From NCBI GenBank assembly GCA_019695305.1, contig JAIBAG010000001.1:82774-146773 (forward strand): a DNA stretch of 64,000 nt, written 5' to 3'. Of this stretch, positions 25,391 to 33,249 are shown piece after piece (the stretch's first letter is position 1; each line of letters opens with the position of its first letter). Both the position numbers and the translations under genes were made by a program. Under the pieces are notes generated by a model. The model ran no database searches, was not told where the DNA came from, and saw only the letters and a program-made list of their open reading frames with translations. Origin of the DNA: a bacterium. GTDB lineage: Bacteria; UBA10199; JAIBAG01.

Positions 25391-25409
25391 GTTGCAAATG
25401 TATTGCAAC
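25391..25409 (+). promoter_or_regulatory. Hairpin in the hsp20 leader
   Basis: GTTGCAA-ATGTA-TTGCAAC is a perfect 7-bp stem, 44 bases before the hsp20 ATG, and a second small stem (GCTT-AATAA-AAGC, 25426-25438) follows just before the AAGGAG ribosome site. A leader with hairpins before a small heat-shock gene could be an RNA thermometer, but the ribosome site itself does not look buried. No CIRCE element is present. Confidence 0.35.
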
Positions 25410-25453
25410 AAAGGGGGCTTATTAGGCTTAATAAAAGCTAAAAAGGAGATAAT

Positions 25454-25897
25454 ATGTTACTAACAAAGTGGGATCCGTTTGAACAATTAACAAGTCTGCA
25501 AAGCGATATCGATCGCCTGTTTCAGGGTAAACTTGTACAAAATCAAAAGCGCGATTGGGTTAATCCCGATTGGTTGCCTGCGGTAGATATTCACGAAGAT
25601 AAAGAAAATTTTTACTTCGATTTCGAAGCTCCTGGCCTGGATAAAAAGGACTTTAACATATCAATCAATGATCGTGTCCTCACCATTAAAGGTGAACGAA
25701 AAAGGGAAGAAAAAAAAGAAGGTAAAAATTATTTTCGTCTTGAACGCTCTTACGGGCAATTTACTCGCTCGTTTGAACTTCCCGAAACTGCCAATACCGC
25801 TAAAATTGATGCGGAGTATAAAGACGGTATTTTAAAACTAAAGCTTTCCAAAAAAGAGGAAGCAAAACCTCGGCAAATTGAAGTAAAAGTAACCTAA
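25454..25897 (+). CDS. Small heat-shock protein, Hsp20/alpha-crystallin family
   Basis: A 147-aa ATP-independent holdase that keeps unfolding proteins soluble in the cytoplasm. The alpha-crystallin domain spans about residues 38-135 (WLPAVDIHEDKENFYFDFEAPGL ... DRVLTIKGERK ... YGQFTRSFELP ... AEYKDGILKLKLSK), including the conserved A-x-x-x-G-I-L motif. AAGGAG is 5 bases before the ATG. A strong terminator follows it directly, so it is a single-gene unit, with the DnaJ-like gene next. Confidence 0.96.
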   Translation: MLLTKWDPFEQLTSLQSDIDRLFQGKLVQNQKRDWVNPDWLPAVDIHEDKENFYFDFEAPGLDKKDFNISINDRVLTIKGERKREEKKEGKNYFRLERSYGQFTRSFELPETANTAKIDAEYKDGILKLKLSKKEEAKPRQIEVKVT

Positions 25898-25910
25898 AAA
25901 CTCCTCCCTT

Positions 25911-25948
25911 AAAGGCCCAATTCACTTTTTTTGTGATATTGGGCCTTT
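25911..25948 (+). terminator. Intrinsic terminator after hsp20
   Basis: AAAGGCCCAAT pairs perfectly with ATTGGGCCTTT, with an inner TCAC/GTGA stem around a T7 loop. The right arm ends in TTT only, so termination may rest mainly on the strong stem. It separates hsp20 from the DnaJ-like gene. Confidence 0.75.
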
Positions 25949-25993
25949 CATGGCCTTTGACAATTTGAAAAACTGACATATGATGTTTTTTGT

Positions 25994-26938
25994 ATGGCAA
26001 ACGACTTTTACAAAATCCTGGGTATTGAAAAAACAGCTGCTACCGATGAAATAAAATCGGCCTTTAAAAAGTTGGCCCGAAAATACCATCCCGATGTCAA
26101 TCCGGGTGATAAAAAAGCAGAGGAAAAATTTAAACAAATTTCCGAAGCTTATGAGGTTCTTTCCGATCCTAAAAAACGCAAAGAATACGATACAATGGGT
26201 GCCTTTAATTTTGAGGGTTTTCCCGGTGGTGGAGGCAGCAATTATCAATACACCTATTCCTCGGGCCGTAATCCTTTTAGCGGAGGGCCTGGAGGGCCCG
26301 GTGGTTTTGATATTAACGATTTGGGAGAAATGTTTGGTGATTTGTTTGGTGGCCAAGCTCAAAAATCGCGCGGTCGTCGTGGTGGCTTTAAGCCAGAACC
26401 GCAAAAGGGAAAAGATTTAGTATTTTCGGTTAATATCGACTTTTTAGAAGCTGCAGGAGGAGCCGAAAAAAATATTCGTTTAAGTAATGGTGTTTCGCTT
26501 AAAGTGAAAATACCAGCCGGTGTTGATAATGGTTCGCGTATTAGACTTGCTGGTAAAGGTGAGCCCGGCATAAATGGTGGAGAAGCCGGGGATTTGTTTA
26601 TTGAAACGCGAGTAAACGATCATCCCTTTTTTAAACGCCAGGATGACGATATCACGCTGCTTCTGCCTATTACTGTATTAGAAGCTTTAAAAGGAGCCAA
26701 AATAAAAGTACCAACCCTTGATTCTGCGGTCTCCCTCACCATTCCTCCCTCGTCTCAAAGTGGACAAAAATTGCGTTTAAAGGGAAAAGGGATGACGAAT
26801 ATGAAAACTAAAGTAACGGGCGACCTTTATGTAATCCTGCAAATCACTGTGCCCCAGCATTTGGATAAAAAGGCGATAGAAAAACTGGAAGAAATTTTCG
26901 CAAACGAAGAAGACCCCCGAAAAAAATTCGCTAAATAA
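25994..26938 (+). CDS. CbpA-like DnaJ co-chaperone (type II, no zinc finger)
   Basis: A 314-aa Hsp40. The J domain (1-68) has the HPD motif in KYHPDVNPG; a Gly/Phe-rich linker ([13 protein letters not shown] ... [10 protein letters not shown]) follows; residues about 130-305 are the two beta-sandwich substrate domains ([37 protein letters not shown]). The CxxCxGxG zinc repeats of DnaJ proper are absent, giving the CbpA/DjlA-type class. It stimulates DnaK and passes on substrates, and it fits with the adjacent hsp20. dnaK and grpE are not in the window. Confidence 0.93.
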   Translation: MANDFYKILGIEKTAATDEIKSAFKKLARKYHPDVNPGDKKAEEKFKQISEAYEVLSDPKKRKEYDTMGAFNFEGFPGGGGSNYQYTYSSGRNPFSGGPGGPGGFDINDLGEMFGDLFGGQAQKSRGRRGGFKPEPQKGKDLVFSVNIDFLEAAGGAEKNIRLSNGVSLKVKIPAGVDNGSRIRLAGKGEPGINGGEAGDLFIETRVNDHPFFKRQDDDITLLLPITVLEALKGAKIKVPTLDSAVSLTIPPSSQSGQKLRLKGKGMTNMKTKVTGDLYVILQITVPQHLDKKAIEKLEEIFANEEDPRKKFAK

Positions 26939-27334
26939 TCTGTCAAGTTAAACTTAAGCCTTATTCTGGTTTCTTCACTCATTGTTGTACTTTTCTTTTT
27001 TCTAACATCGTCCAGAATATCAGCCTTCATCGCAAGGCGCTGGATCAAAAGCCTGCCTTCTCCCCTAAAACCCGGGGTACAAACCTTAAACTTTAGAAGA
27101 GTCTGCTATAAAACGGAAAGTTTTGATTTATCGGATGGTATTTACATTTTTGTAATGGGGCGTGAAGCCAGTTATGCGATACCGGCAAATGCAACCGGCG
27201 GCACTGCGCTTCTGGATTGGATGAACAAAAAAAATATTTTTAAATCTACCCTGTTTTTGGAAGCGATCCAAAAAAGTCTATGGTCTGTTTCCCTTCTTAA
27301 TTTCCTAAACAATTCTTTAGCTCTTTTGAAATAA
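26939..27334 (+). pseudogene. Decayed membrane-protein gene remnant, possibly YcxB-like
   Basis: A frame of 131 codons is open directly after the DnaJ stop, in the same reading frame, but has no ATG, GTG or TTG start until codon 77 or so and no ribosome site. The translation looks like real protein: a hydrophobic stretch (LSLILVSSLIVVLFFFL), a basic segment (IARRWIKSLPS) and a C-terminal part FDLSDGIYIFVMGREASYAIP followed by LLDWMNKKN. This order (membrane segment, then a beta strand 'D-G-IY-F ... YAIP' and a final helix) resembles the end of YcxB-like proteins. The N-terminal half is missing. Its tail overlaps the 3' end of ksgA on the other strand. I read it as a truncated relic; a gene with a rare start is the alternative. 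Confidence 0.4.
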
Positions 27335-28115
27335 CTACTGTTTCTACAGGACTAAACTCTTCAATACGACGCGCAGAAAAAGGAAGGCCCTTTAACTGTT
27401 CACGGTTAAAAACAAATTTATTTTGAACAGATAAGCCAGAAGCAATAGTTTTACGGCGATGTTGGTATAAAAGCGGAATTACTTGCCAAAAAAATTGTTC
27501 GTCGGCTTCTCTCAGCAAGGATTCTTGTAAAAAGTCAAATTGTACAAAACTGGAATCCACACGAGGACGCGGCCTGAACACCGATGGCGGAAGGTAAAAA
27601 AGAATTTTTGGTTTGGTGTAAAGCTGTGCCCATAAGGATAAAAGACCGTAATCCTTGGTTTTAGGTTTAGCCACCATGCGCAGCGCCACCTCTTTTTGAA
27701 ACATAAGAAAAAGTGATGAGAAATACCTACGGTTTTGAACTAACTTAATAAAAATCTGCGATGAAACATTGTACGGTAAATTCCCCACCACCACAGCACG
27801 GGATGGAAAATTATATGATGATAAATCCCATTCTATAAAATCGGCTTCGATTACATGAAATGAGGATTCATTTTTAAAACTTTCTTTTAAAGACGCTGCG
27901 AGCCAACGATCTTTTTCAACAGCCACAAAATGAACAACACCAAAGGTTTGCTCGAGCACCGAGAATATCTTATGGGTAATAGCGCCCTGACCAGGTCCAA
28001 TTTCCAATACAACTTCGGAATTTTGGGACAAAACAGCTTTTGCAATTCTTAATTGATGATTGCCATCAATTAAAAAATTCTGTCCCAGGCTTTTTTTAGG
28101 TTTATGGGTGTTCAT
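27297..28115 (-). CDS. rsmA: 16S rRNA dimethyladenosine transferase (RsmA/KsgA)
   Basis: A 272-aa methyltransferase that dimethylates the two adjacent adenosines near the 3' end of 16S rRNA during small-subunit assembly. Motifs: KSLGQNFLID at the N-terminus, SAM-binding VLEIGPGQGAIT, acidic VEADFIEW and catalytic VVGNLPYNVSS. Length is normal. Its start overlaps the end of the DUF2062 gene by 14 bases, so it is translated with it. It is the last gene of the pal-cpoB-tsaD-DUF2062-rsmA run. Confidence 0.97.
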   Translation of the reverse strand: MNTHKPKKSLGQNFLIDGNHQLRIAKAVLSQNSEVVLEIGPGQGAITHKIFSVLEQTFGVVHFVAVEKDRWLAASLKESFKNESSFHVIEADFIEWDLSSYNFPSRAVVVGNLPYNVSSQIFIKLVQNRRYFSSLFLMFQKEVALRMVAKPKTKDYGLLSLWAQLYTKPKILFYLPPSVFRPRPRVDSSFVQFDFLQESLLREADEQFFWQVIPLLYQHRRKTIASGLSVQNKFVFNREQLKGLPFSARRIEEFSPVETVVISKELKNCLGN

Positions 28116-28572
28116 GACGATCTCTTAAGCGATGTAGCCATTCTTCCTTTTTATGAAGAATAATTGGATAAATTTTACAGACAACAAAATAACTGCAAAT
28201 AGCAGAAACCATTCCTAAAACTATGCCTCCAAGGGAAAGAGGTATAAGAATTTCTTTTCCTAAATTAAAGATATTCATGAGGGAATCTGGACTTAATTCC
28301 CGTTTTTTTTCTCCCATGATAAAAAGGCCGGTTTCATAGGCGGCATAAAACATGGGAAAAAGGGTGATAGGGTTGTTGATCCACACCCCAATAATAGCAG
28401 CAACTTTGTTTTTACGCAGCAACACCATAAGTCCTGCGGCTAGCAGGGTGTGAAACCCCAATAGTGGCGTAAATGAAATAAATACACCTACAGCAAAGCT
28501 AAAAGCTACTTCTTTGGGAGTAACATGCGACAAAAGAAGATTGCGCAAAAGTAGTTTTAATTTTTTAAGCAT
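28102..28572 (-). CDS. DUF2062 family membrane protein
   Basis: A 156-aa protein with two to three membrane helices and the DUF2062 hallmark: SFAVGVFISFTPLLGFHTLLA, then a helix and WINNPITLFPMFYAAYETG (the W-x-N-P-x-T motif). Function of the family is not established. It lies 15 bases after tsaD and overlaps rsmA by 14, so it belongs to this housekeeping operon. Confidence 0.88.
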   Translation of the reverse strand: MLKKLKLLLRNLLLSHVTPKEVAFSFAVGVFISFTPLLGFHTLLAAGLMVLLRKNKVAAIIGVWINNPITLFPMFYAAYETGLFIMGEKKRELSPDSLMNIFNLGKEILIPLSLGGIVLGMVSAICSYFVVCKIYPIILHKKEEWLHRLRDRHEHP

Positions 28573-28587
28573 ATTTGAGAAGAACCC

Positions 28588-29619
28588 TTACCACAAAGGG
28601 CGTGTTGCATAAGCATTGGCATCAAGAGATGTTTTGCTGTTTTTTAACAATTGGTGATGGCCTACATAAGCAATCATGGCGCCATTATCGGTACAATTAA
28701 TGGGCTTAGGAAGATGAATGTTAAGGTTTTGTTGTTGTGCCAAATCGGTCATGTTACGACGCAAGCGTGAATTAACAGCCACGCCACCCGATACCAAAAC
28801 GTTACAAATGCCTGTTTCTTGCGCCACCATAGCTACTTTTTCAACTAATGTTTCTGCCACTTCACGTTGAAATGAGGCACATAAATCTACAATAAAGGGG
28901 TCTTCGGAGGGGTTTGTAGACACCACATCTTTGCGGTTATTCTCCATCACAACCTTAAGAACCTGAGTTTTAAGACCGCTAAAACTAAAAAAGTTTTTTC
29001 CTCTCTTTACCCGGGCACGCGTAAATTTAAATTTTTGATCATTTCCCTTTTGAGCAAGCTTATCTACTACAGGACCGCCTGGGTAACCCAGGTTTAATAA
29101 TTTGGCTACTTTATCGTAAGCTTCGCCGGCTGCATCATCTACTGTTTCGCCAATACTTTCTACCGTTTCAAAATCTTTTACCTTATAAAGTGCTGTATGT
29201 CCGCCAGACACCACAAGACCAATAAATGGAAATACTTCAGGAAATTCTAAAAATGGACTAAATAAGTGTCCCTTTAAATGATGCACCAGAGTAAGTGGGA
29301 TTCCCAAAGTATAAGCAAGCGACTTTGCATACGACAAACCAACCAGCAAACAACCAATAAGGCCAGGCGATGCAGTAACAGCAATACCGGTAATATCAGA
29401 TAACTTTAACCCTGCCTTTTGTAAGGCTGTATCCACCACGGTATCCAAATTTTCAAGATGAGAACGCGAAGCAAGCTCGGGCACTACACCACCAAAGGGA
29501 GCATGCTGTTTAATTTGCGAGGAAATAACATTGGCTAAAACTTCTTTACCATTTTTTAAAATGGCAACCGATGTTTCGTCACACGAGGTATCAAAACCTA
29601 AAATGATGCTATCTTGCAT
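28588..29619 (-). CDS. tsaD: tRNA N6-threonylcarbamoyladenosine transferase TsaD
   Basis: A 343-aa ASKHA-fold enzyme that transfers threonylcarbamoyl to A37 of ANN-decoding tRNAs with TsaB/TsaE. It starts ILGFDTSCDETSVAIL, carries the metal-binding HHLKGHL, the phosphate loop VVSGGHTALYK and the C-terminal VSGGVAVNSRLR and INCTDNGAMIAYVG segments. Length and motifs are standard. It sits 6 bases after cpoB on the same strand. Confidence 0.98.
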   Translation of the reverse strand: MQDSIILGFDTSCDETSVAILKNGKEVLANVISSQIKQHAPFGGVVPELASRSHLENLDTVVDTALQKAGLKLSDITGIAVTASPGLIGCLLVGLSYAKSLAYTLGIPLTLVHHLKGHLFSPFLEFPEVFPFIGLVVSGGHTALYKVKDFETVESIGETVDDAAGEAYDKVAKLLNLGYPGGPVVDKLAQKGNDQKFKFTRARVKRGKNFFSFSGLKTQVLKVVMENNRKDVVSTNPSEDPFIVDLCASFQREVAETLVEKVAMVAQETGICNVLVSGGVAVNSRLRRNMTDLAQQQNLNIHLPKPINCTDNGAMIAYVGHHQLLKNSKTSLDANAYATRPLW

Positions 29620-29625
29620 AAATGG

Positions 29626-30405
29626 TTACAGTGCGGATATTTTCTTTTCAACGGCTTCTTTAGCCCGTTCTTCCAACACACGGTCAATAGAAGCAATTAC
29701 ACCCTGAGCCTGAATGGCTTCGTTAGATTGAGGAAATTGGGTAATGAGTTTGTTTAAAAAAGCTTTGGAATCATCAAACGATTGCATTTCAAAAAATGAC
29801 ATCCCTTGCTTAAGCAAAGAAGGAGCTACTTTAGAGCCTTTTGGAAAATCCTTAATCACACGTTGAAATTCACTAACCGCTTTTGGAAAATCTTTCATGG
29901 CAAATAAACTTTCACCCACCCAATATTGGGCGTTTTCCACATAAGGACTTTTGGGATTATCGGCAATAAAGGTTTTAAGAGCCGTAAGAGCACCTTGATA
30001 ATTGTCATTATTTAAAAGTCCCAAACCTTGCTGATAAGTCTGAAATTCTTTTAAACTTTTTACAGCTGTGGTTGGCAATAATCCCGCTTTTTTCAATTCT
30101 TCCAATTGTGTTACAAGAAGATGGTTTTTATCTTCCAGCACTTCTAATCGACGCTGATTGTCTTTAATAATGTTTTGCTGATTGGTGATGGTATAACTAT
30201 TTTGATCAACCATGCCGTTTAATTTTTGAAATTGGGCCAATACTTCCTGCAATTGATTCATAGCTGTTGCCAAATTTTTAGATTGTGCGTCCAGCACACG
30301 CGTTAACTCGGCTACTTGGTCTTCGGTGCTTTCTCCTTTGGCCTGCGCCGTTATTGAAAAAAAACCAAAAACACCCAAAAGAAAAAAAGTAAAAATTTTT
30401 TTCAT
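29626..30405 (-). CDS. cpoB: CpoB/YbgF-like Tol-Pal periplasmic protein
   Basis: A 259-aa exported protein that in E. coli coordinates peptidoglycan synthesis with Tol-Pal outer-membrane constriction. Signal MKKIFTFFLLGVFGFFSITAQA; a coiled coil over about 25-110 (heptad-rich, QQNIIKDNQRRLEVLEDK); then three TPR units to the end (YQQGLGLLNNDNYQGALTALKTF, YWVGESLFAMKDFPKAVSEFQRV, KQGMSFFEMQSFDDSKAFLNKL). It follows two pal genes, as expected for the tol-pal region, though tolQRAB are not in the window. Confidence 0.92.
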   Translation of the reverse strand: MKKIFTFFLLGVFGFFSITAQAKGESTEDQVAELTRVLDAQSKNLATAMNQLQEVLAQFQKLNGMVDQNSYTITNQQNIIKDNQRRLEVLEDKNHLLVTQLEELKKAGLLPTTAVKSLKEFQTYQQGLGLLNNDNYQGALTALKTFIADNPKSPYVENAQYWVGESLFAMKDFPKAVSEFQRVIKDFPKGSKVAPSLLKQGMSFFEMQSFDDSKAFLNKLITQFPQSNEAIQAQGVIASIDRVLEERAKEAVEKKISAL

Positions 30406-30418
30406 GGTACTTAAAACT

Positions 30419-30466
30419 AAAATAGGGGAAGCCGCCTGATGCGCTTCAGACAGAAACCCCTATTTT
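30419..30466 (-). terminator. Hairpin between pal and cpoB
   Basis: AAAATAGGGG and CCCCTATTTT pair perfectly over 10 bp, with an inner GAAGC/GCTTC stem. On the minus strand the stem is followed by an A/T-rich tract. It could dampen transcription from the abundant lipoprotein genes into cpoB and tsaD, or protect the pal transcript. Confidence 0.55.
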
Positions 30467-30489
30467 AACTCTCCTTTAGAAGGACGATA

Positions 30490-30927
30490 TTAAAACTTTA
30501 CAAATTCTGCCCGGCGATTTTGCCACCAGCACGATTCGTCGTGTTCACTACATGCCGGCTTTTCTTCACCAAAACTCACAACATTGAGTGAAGAGGGATC
30601 CACACCGCGATTGATGAGATAGTTTTTTGCCGAACGGGCACGTCTATCACCTAGGGCCAAATTGTATTCGTTGGTGCCCCGCTCATCGCAATGACCTTCT
30701 ACCGTTACCGATTTATTGCCACCTTTTAAAACAGAAGCATTATTATCGAGCACCGATACTTGATCGGAACGGATAGTAGAATCATCATAATCATAATAAA
30801 CTGTTTTAAGTCCGGCAACAGAACTAGGGGCATAACCACCAGACGATTCGGGACTTTTTTTGGCTTGGCATGCCACTCCTGCAAACCCAACCAAAACAAC
30901 CAAAGTAATTTTCAAAAAATTTTTCAT
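30490..30927 (-). CDS. pal: Peptidoglycan-associated lipoprotein, second copy
   Basis: A 145-aa outer-membrane lipoprotein. Signal MKNFLKITLVVLVGFAGVAC has a lipobox Cys20. The OmpA-like domain begins VYYDYDDSTIRSD and has the peptidoglycan-binding signature VEGHCDERGTNEYNLALGDRRARSAKNYL, with the diaminopimelate-binding Asp and Arg. It ends SCWWQNRRAEFVKF, as Pal proteins do. It anchors the outer membrane to the wall and works with Tol. A closely related paralogue lies just upstream. Confidence 0.95.
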   Translation of the reverse strand: MKNFLKITLVVLVGFAGVACQAKKSPESSGGYAPSSVAGLKTVYYDYDDSTIRSDQVSVLDNNASVLKGGNKSVTVEGHCDERGTNEYNLALGDRRARSAKNYLINRGVDPSSLNVVSFGEEKPACSEHDESCWWQNRRAEFVKF

Positions 30928-30968
30928 ATATCACTCCATATAAAATGCTATGTTCCGAATAGCAAAAA

Positions 30969-31385
30969 TTATCTTCTTACAAATTCGTCACGACGGTTTT
31001 TGTAGTATGATGCTTCGCTTTTACCTTTATCTACTGGGCGTTCTTCACCGTAGCTTACAGTACGAATACGCTTTTCAGAAACACCCTTGCGTTCCATGTA
31101 ATCTTTTGCGGCTTCGGCGCGTTGATCACCTAACGCCAAATTGTATTCGTTGGTACCACGTTCATCACAATGACCTTCAACCACAATATTGGTTGCTGTG
31201 TGCTTTTTAAGATACTTAATATTACTGTCGATCACTTTAACCTGGCTGGGGCTTATAGAAGAAGAATCATAATCAAAATGAATACGGTTTAAATTGTTGG
31301 CCGAATCACTACCCTTTTTTTGACAAGCAACACCGGAAACCGCTAGAATTAAAACTAAAAATAATAACCCTTTTTTAAAACTCAT
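30969..31385 (-). CDS. pal: Peptidoglycan-associated lipoprotein, first copy
   Basis: A 138-aa lipoprotein: signal MSFKKGLLFLVLILAVSGVAC with lipobox Cys, then the OmpA-like domain IHFDYDSSSISPSQ ... VEGHCDERGTNEYNLALGDQRAEAAKDYM, ending YYKNRRDEFVRR. The central peptidoglycan-binding block is nearly the same as in the neighbouring paralogue while the ends differ, so the pair arose by tandem duplication and both stay intact. The ATG at 31385 follows AGGAGG. It is the first gene of the pal-pal-cpoB-tsaD run. Confidence 0.94.
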   Translation of the reverse strand: MSFKKGLLFLVLILAVSGVACQKKGSDSANNLNRIHFDYDSSSISPSQVKVIDSNIKYLKKHTATNIVVEGHCDERGTNEYNLALGDQRAEAAKDYMERKGVSEKRIRTVSYGEERPVDKGKSEASYYKNRRDEFVRR

Positions 31386-31482
31386 GAATGCCTCCTGAAA
31401 GATTAAGAAAAAATGATCAATATACTTATTTTACTTTTTCTTCTAGGTAACATAGTGTTCTTGCAGGGTCAACCGATTTGCC

Positions 31483-32289
31483 ATGAAAAATTTGAAACAA
31501 AAAATCAAAATTGGAATTATTCAAACGCCTCTCACGCTGGTGTTTGATAAAAATTTTTCCATCACACAAAAATTAATTCATTCACTTCTTCGCAAAAAAC
31601 CCGATCTGATTATTTTGCCAGAAATGTTTTTAGGTGCACCTTCGCATCCTTCAGAACGATTATTTTTTTCTAAAAATTACCAAAAAGCTGTTCAAAACAT
31701 AACAGATACGGCTAAAAATTTTAAAACGGCCTTTTATTTCTCATATCTCAAAAAAGAAGGCTCACGTTACTTTAATACAGCTATTTTTATAGATAAAACG
31801 GGTAAGATTTTATCAAAATATCATAAAATTCACCTTTTTACATTTGGAAATGAGCAAAAAGTTTATAGTTCTGGAAAAAAATATGCAACTTTTGACTATT
31901 TGGGCCATAAAATGGCTGGAATTATATGCTATGACCTTAGATTTCCTGAATTATCCCGTGTTTTAGCTCATTTAGGCTCAAAAATACTCTTCGTTTCGGC
32001 GCAATGGCCAAGTTCCCGCAATGCTCATTGGGAGGCCTTGCTTAAAGCCCGGGCTATTGAAAACCAGATGTTTGTTGTGGGCTGTAACCGTTTGGGCCGT
32101 AAGGAAAAATTGAATTTTAAAGGGAATTCGCTGGTTTTTAATCCTTGGGGCGAATGTGTTCTTAAAATGTCGGCTTTGGAACAATCTAAACTTGTCACCA
32201 TTAATTTAAAAGACGTGGATACAATCCGTAAACAATACCCATTTTTTAAAGAGAGACTCGGTACTCTTTTGTGGCGTCTTAGCGCATAA
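31483..32289 (+). CDS. Carbon-nitrogen hydrolase (nitrilase superfamily)
   Basis: A 268-aa cytoplasmic amidase-type enzyme with the complete Glu-Lys-Cys triad: Glu47 in LILPEMFLG, Lys in SKYHKIHLF (about 112) and Cys in GIICYDLRFPELSR (about 148). The DLRFPEL context and the length are those of omega-amidase/Nit2- or YafV-like members, which deamidate alpha-ketoglutaramate or deaminated glutathione, so a repair role is likely. Divergent from pal with a 97-base shared promoter region. Confidence 0.92.
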   Translation: MKNLKQKIKIGIIQTPLTLVFDKNFSITQKLIHSLLRKKPDLIILPEMFLGAPSHPSERLFFSKNYQKAVQNITDTAKNFKTAFYFSYLKKEGSRYFNTAIFIDKTGKILSKYHKIHLFTFGNEQKVYSSGKKYATFDYLGHKMAGIICYDLRFPELSRVLAHLGSKILFVSAQWPSSRNAHWEALLKARAIENQMFVVGCNRLGRKEKLNFKGNSLVFNPWGECVLKMSALEQSKLVTINLKDVDTIRKQYPFFKERLGTLLWRLSA

Positions 32290-32332
32290 GCCATTGGCCA
32301 CACTTTATTTTTAATGTTATGGTAGGTTTTTA

Positions 32333-32692
32333 ATGAAACAAATTCTTTTTATTACACCTTCTATTTTGGCGGCTAATTTATTACTAGCCGTAACCTCTCT
32401 TTTAAAATCAGAAGTGGAGCTAACGGTTTTGCATTCGCTGGATGCGTTGGAAGGAAATCAATTTAAAAAAGTACATTTGGTCCTTGCCGACCAGCGCGTT
32501 TTTTTACCAAACCAAAATACAGAAAAGCAAAAAGAGATTCTTTTTAATCATCCTAAATTGACCCGTTCTCGTTTTTTTCTTATTCATGATAACCCGCAAA
32601 ACTTTGATACAAAAGGATTTGCCACTTGTCTTTTAAAACCTTTTTTACCAAACGATTTGGCACGTGCTATTGAGAAAGGATTAAAAGGCTAA
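32333..32692 (+). CDS. Receiver-like domain protein, divergent
   Basis: A 119-aa protein with the general strand/helix order of a CheY-like receiver: an opening strand KQILFITPS without the usual acidic pair, a strand VHLVLADQRV that keeps an Asp where the phospho-acceptor belongs, and an end ATCLLKPFLPNDLARAIEKGL with the conserved Lys-Pro. Whether it is phosphorylated is unclear as the metal-binding acids are lacking. Its stop overlaps the next ATG (TAATG), tying it to the PilZ protein. Confidence 0.6.
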   Translation: MKQILFITPSILAANLLLAVTSLLKSEVELTVLHSLDALEGNQFKKVHLVLADQRVFLPNQNTEKQKEILFNHPKLTRSRFFLIHDNPQNFDTKGFATCLLKPFLPNDLARAIEKGLKG

Positions 32693-33060
32693 TGCTATTA
32701 GTTTTAAACGAAAAACGACTTTCTCCCCGAGCCAGTATTAAAACACGTGTGATACTTGAAGATGAATTTGGCCAAGGGTTTTTGTATTTAATGTCATCCA
32801 ATATTTCGGTATCGGGTATTTTTGTAGAAGCCCCGCCACTGTTTAAAAATGGCACTCGCCTTATGCTATCGTTTCTTTTAGAAGAAAATAAAGAACCTCT
32901 ACGCTTTGTAGGAGAAGTAGCCCGTTATACACTCCCACAAAAAGGCCCCGGGCGACGCCGCAAAGATGCTGTTACGGGCATGGGTATCCATTTTATCAAT
33001 TCCACCTCTGATCAAATTAGAAGCATTGAGAACTTCATTTATTCTCAAAATGAAAAGTAA
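32692..33060 (+). CDS. PilZ domain protein (c-di-GMP receptor candidate)
   Basis: A 122-aa single-domain PilZ protein. The two c-di-GMP-contact motifs are present in modified form: RLSPRASIK (R-x-x-x-R) near residue 9 and NISVSGIFVEA (usual D/N-x-S-x-x-G) near 40. The closing TGMGIHFINSTSDQIRSIENFI is the typical last strand and helix. It is translationally coupled to the receiver-like gene before it, a pairing that suggests a small signalling module acting on motility, polysaccharide or secretion; the target is unknown. Confidence 0.85.
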   Translation: MLLVLNEKRLSPRASIKTRVILEDEFGQGFLYLMSSNISVSGIFVEAPPLFKNGTRLMLSFLLEENKEPLRFVGEVARYTLPQKGPGRRRKDAVTGMGIHFINSTSDQIRSIENFIYSQNEK

Positions 33061-33249
33061 AATAATCCCTACCGTCAAAAGAATGATCTTTTTCGCGGCC
33101 TAATCTTTAATTAAAGCGTGAAAATATATAAAAACTAATAAAATCATATATTTATAATCTTACAAAATGCTTCCCTGTGGCATTTGAATTGCAATTCACT
33201 CACTTTGGGTCAGGTTACAAACTGGTTTTATTTAAGAGAGGCATTTTAT

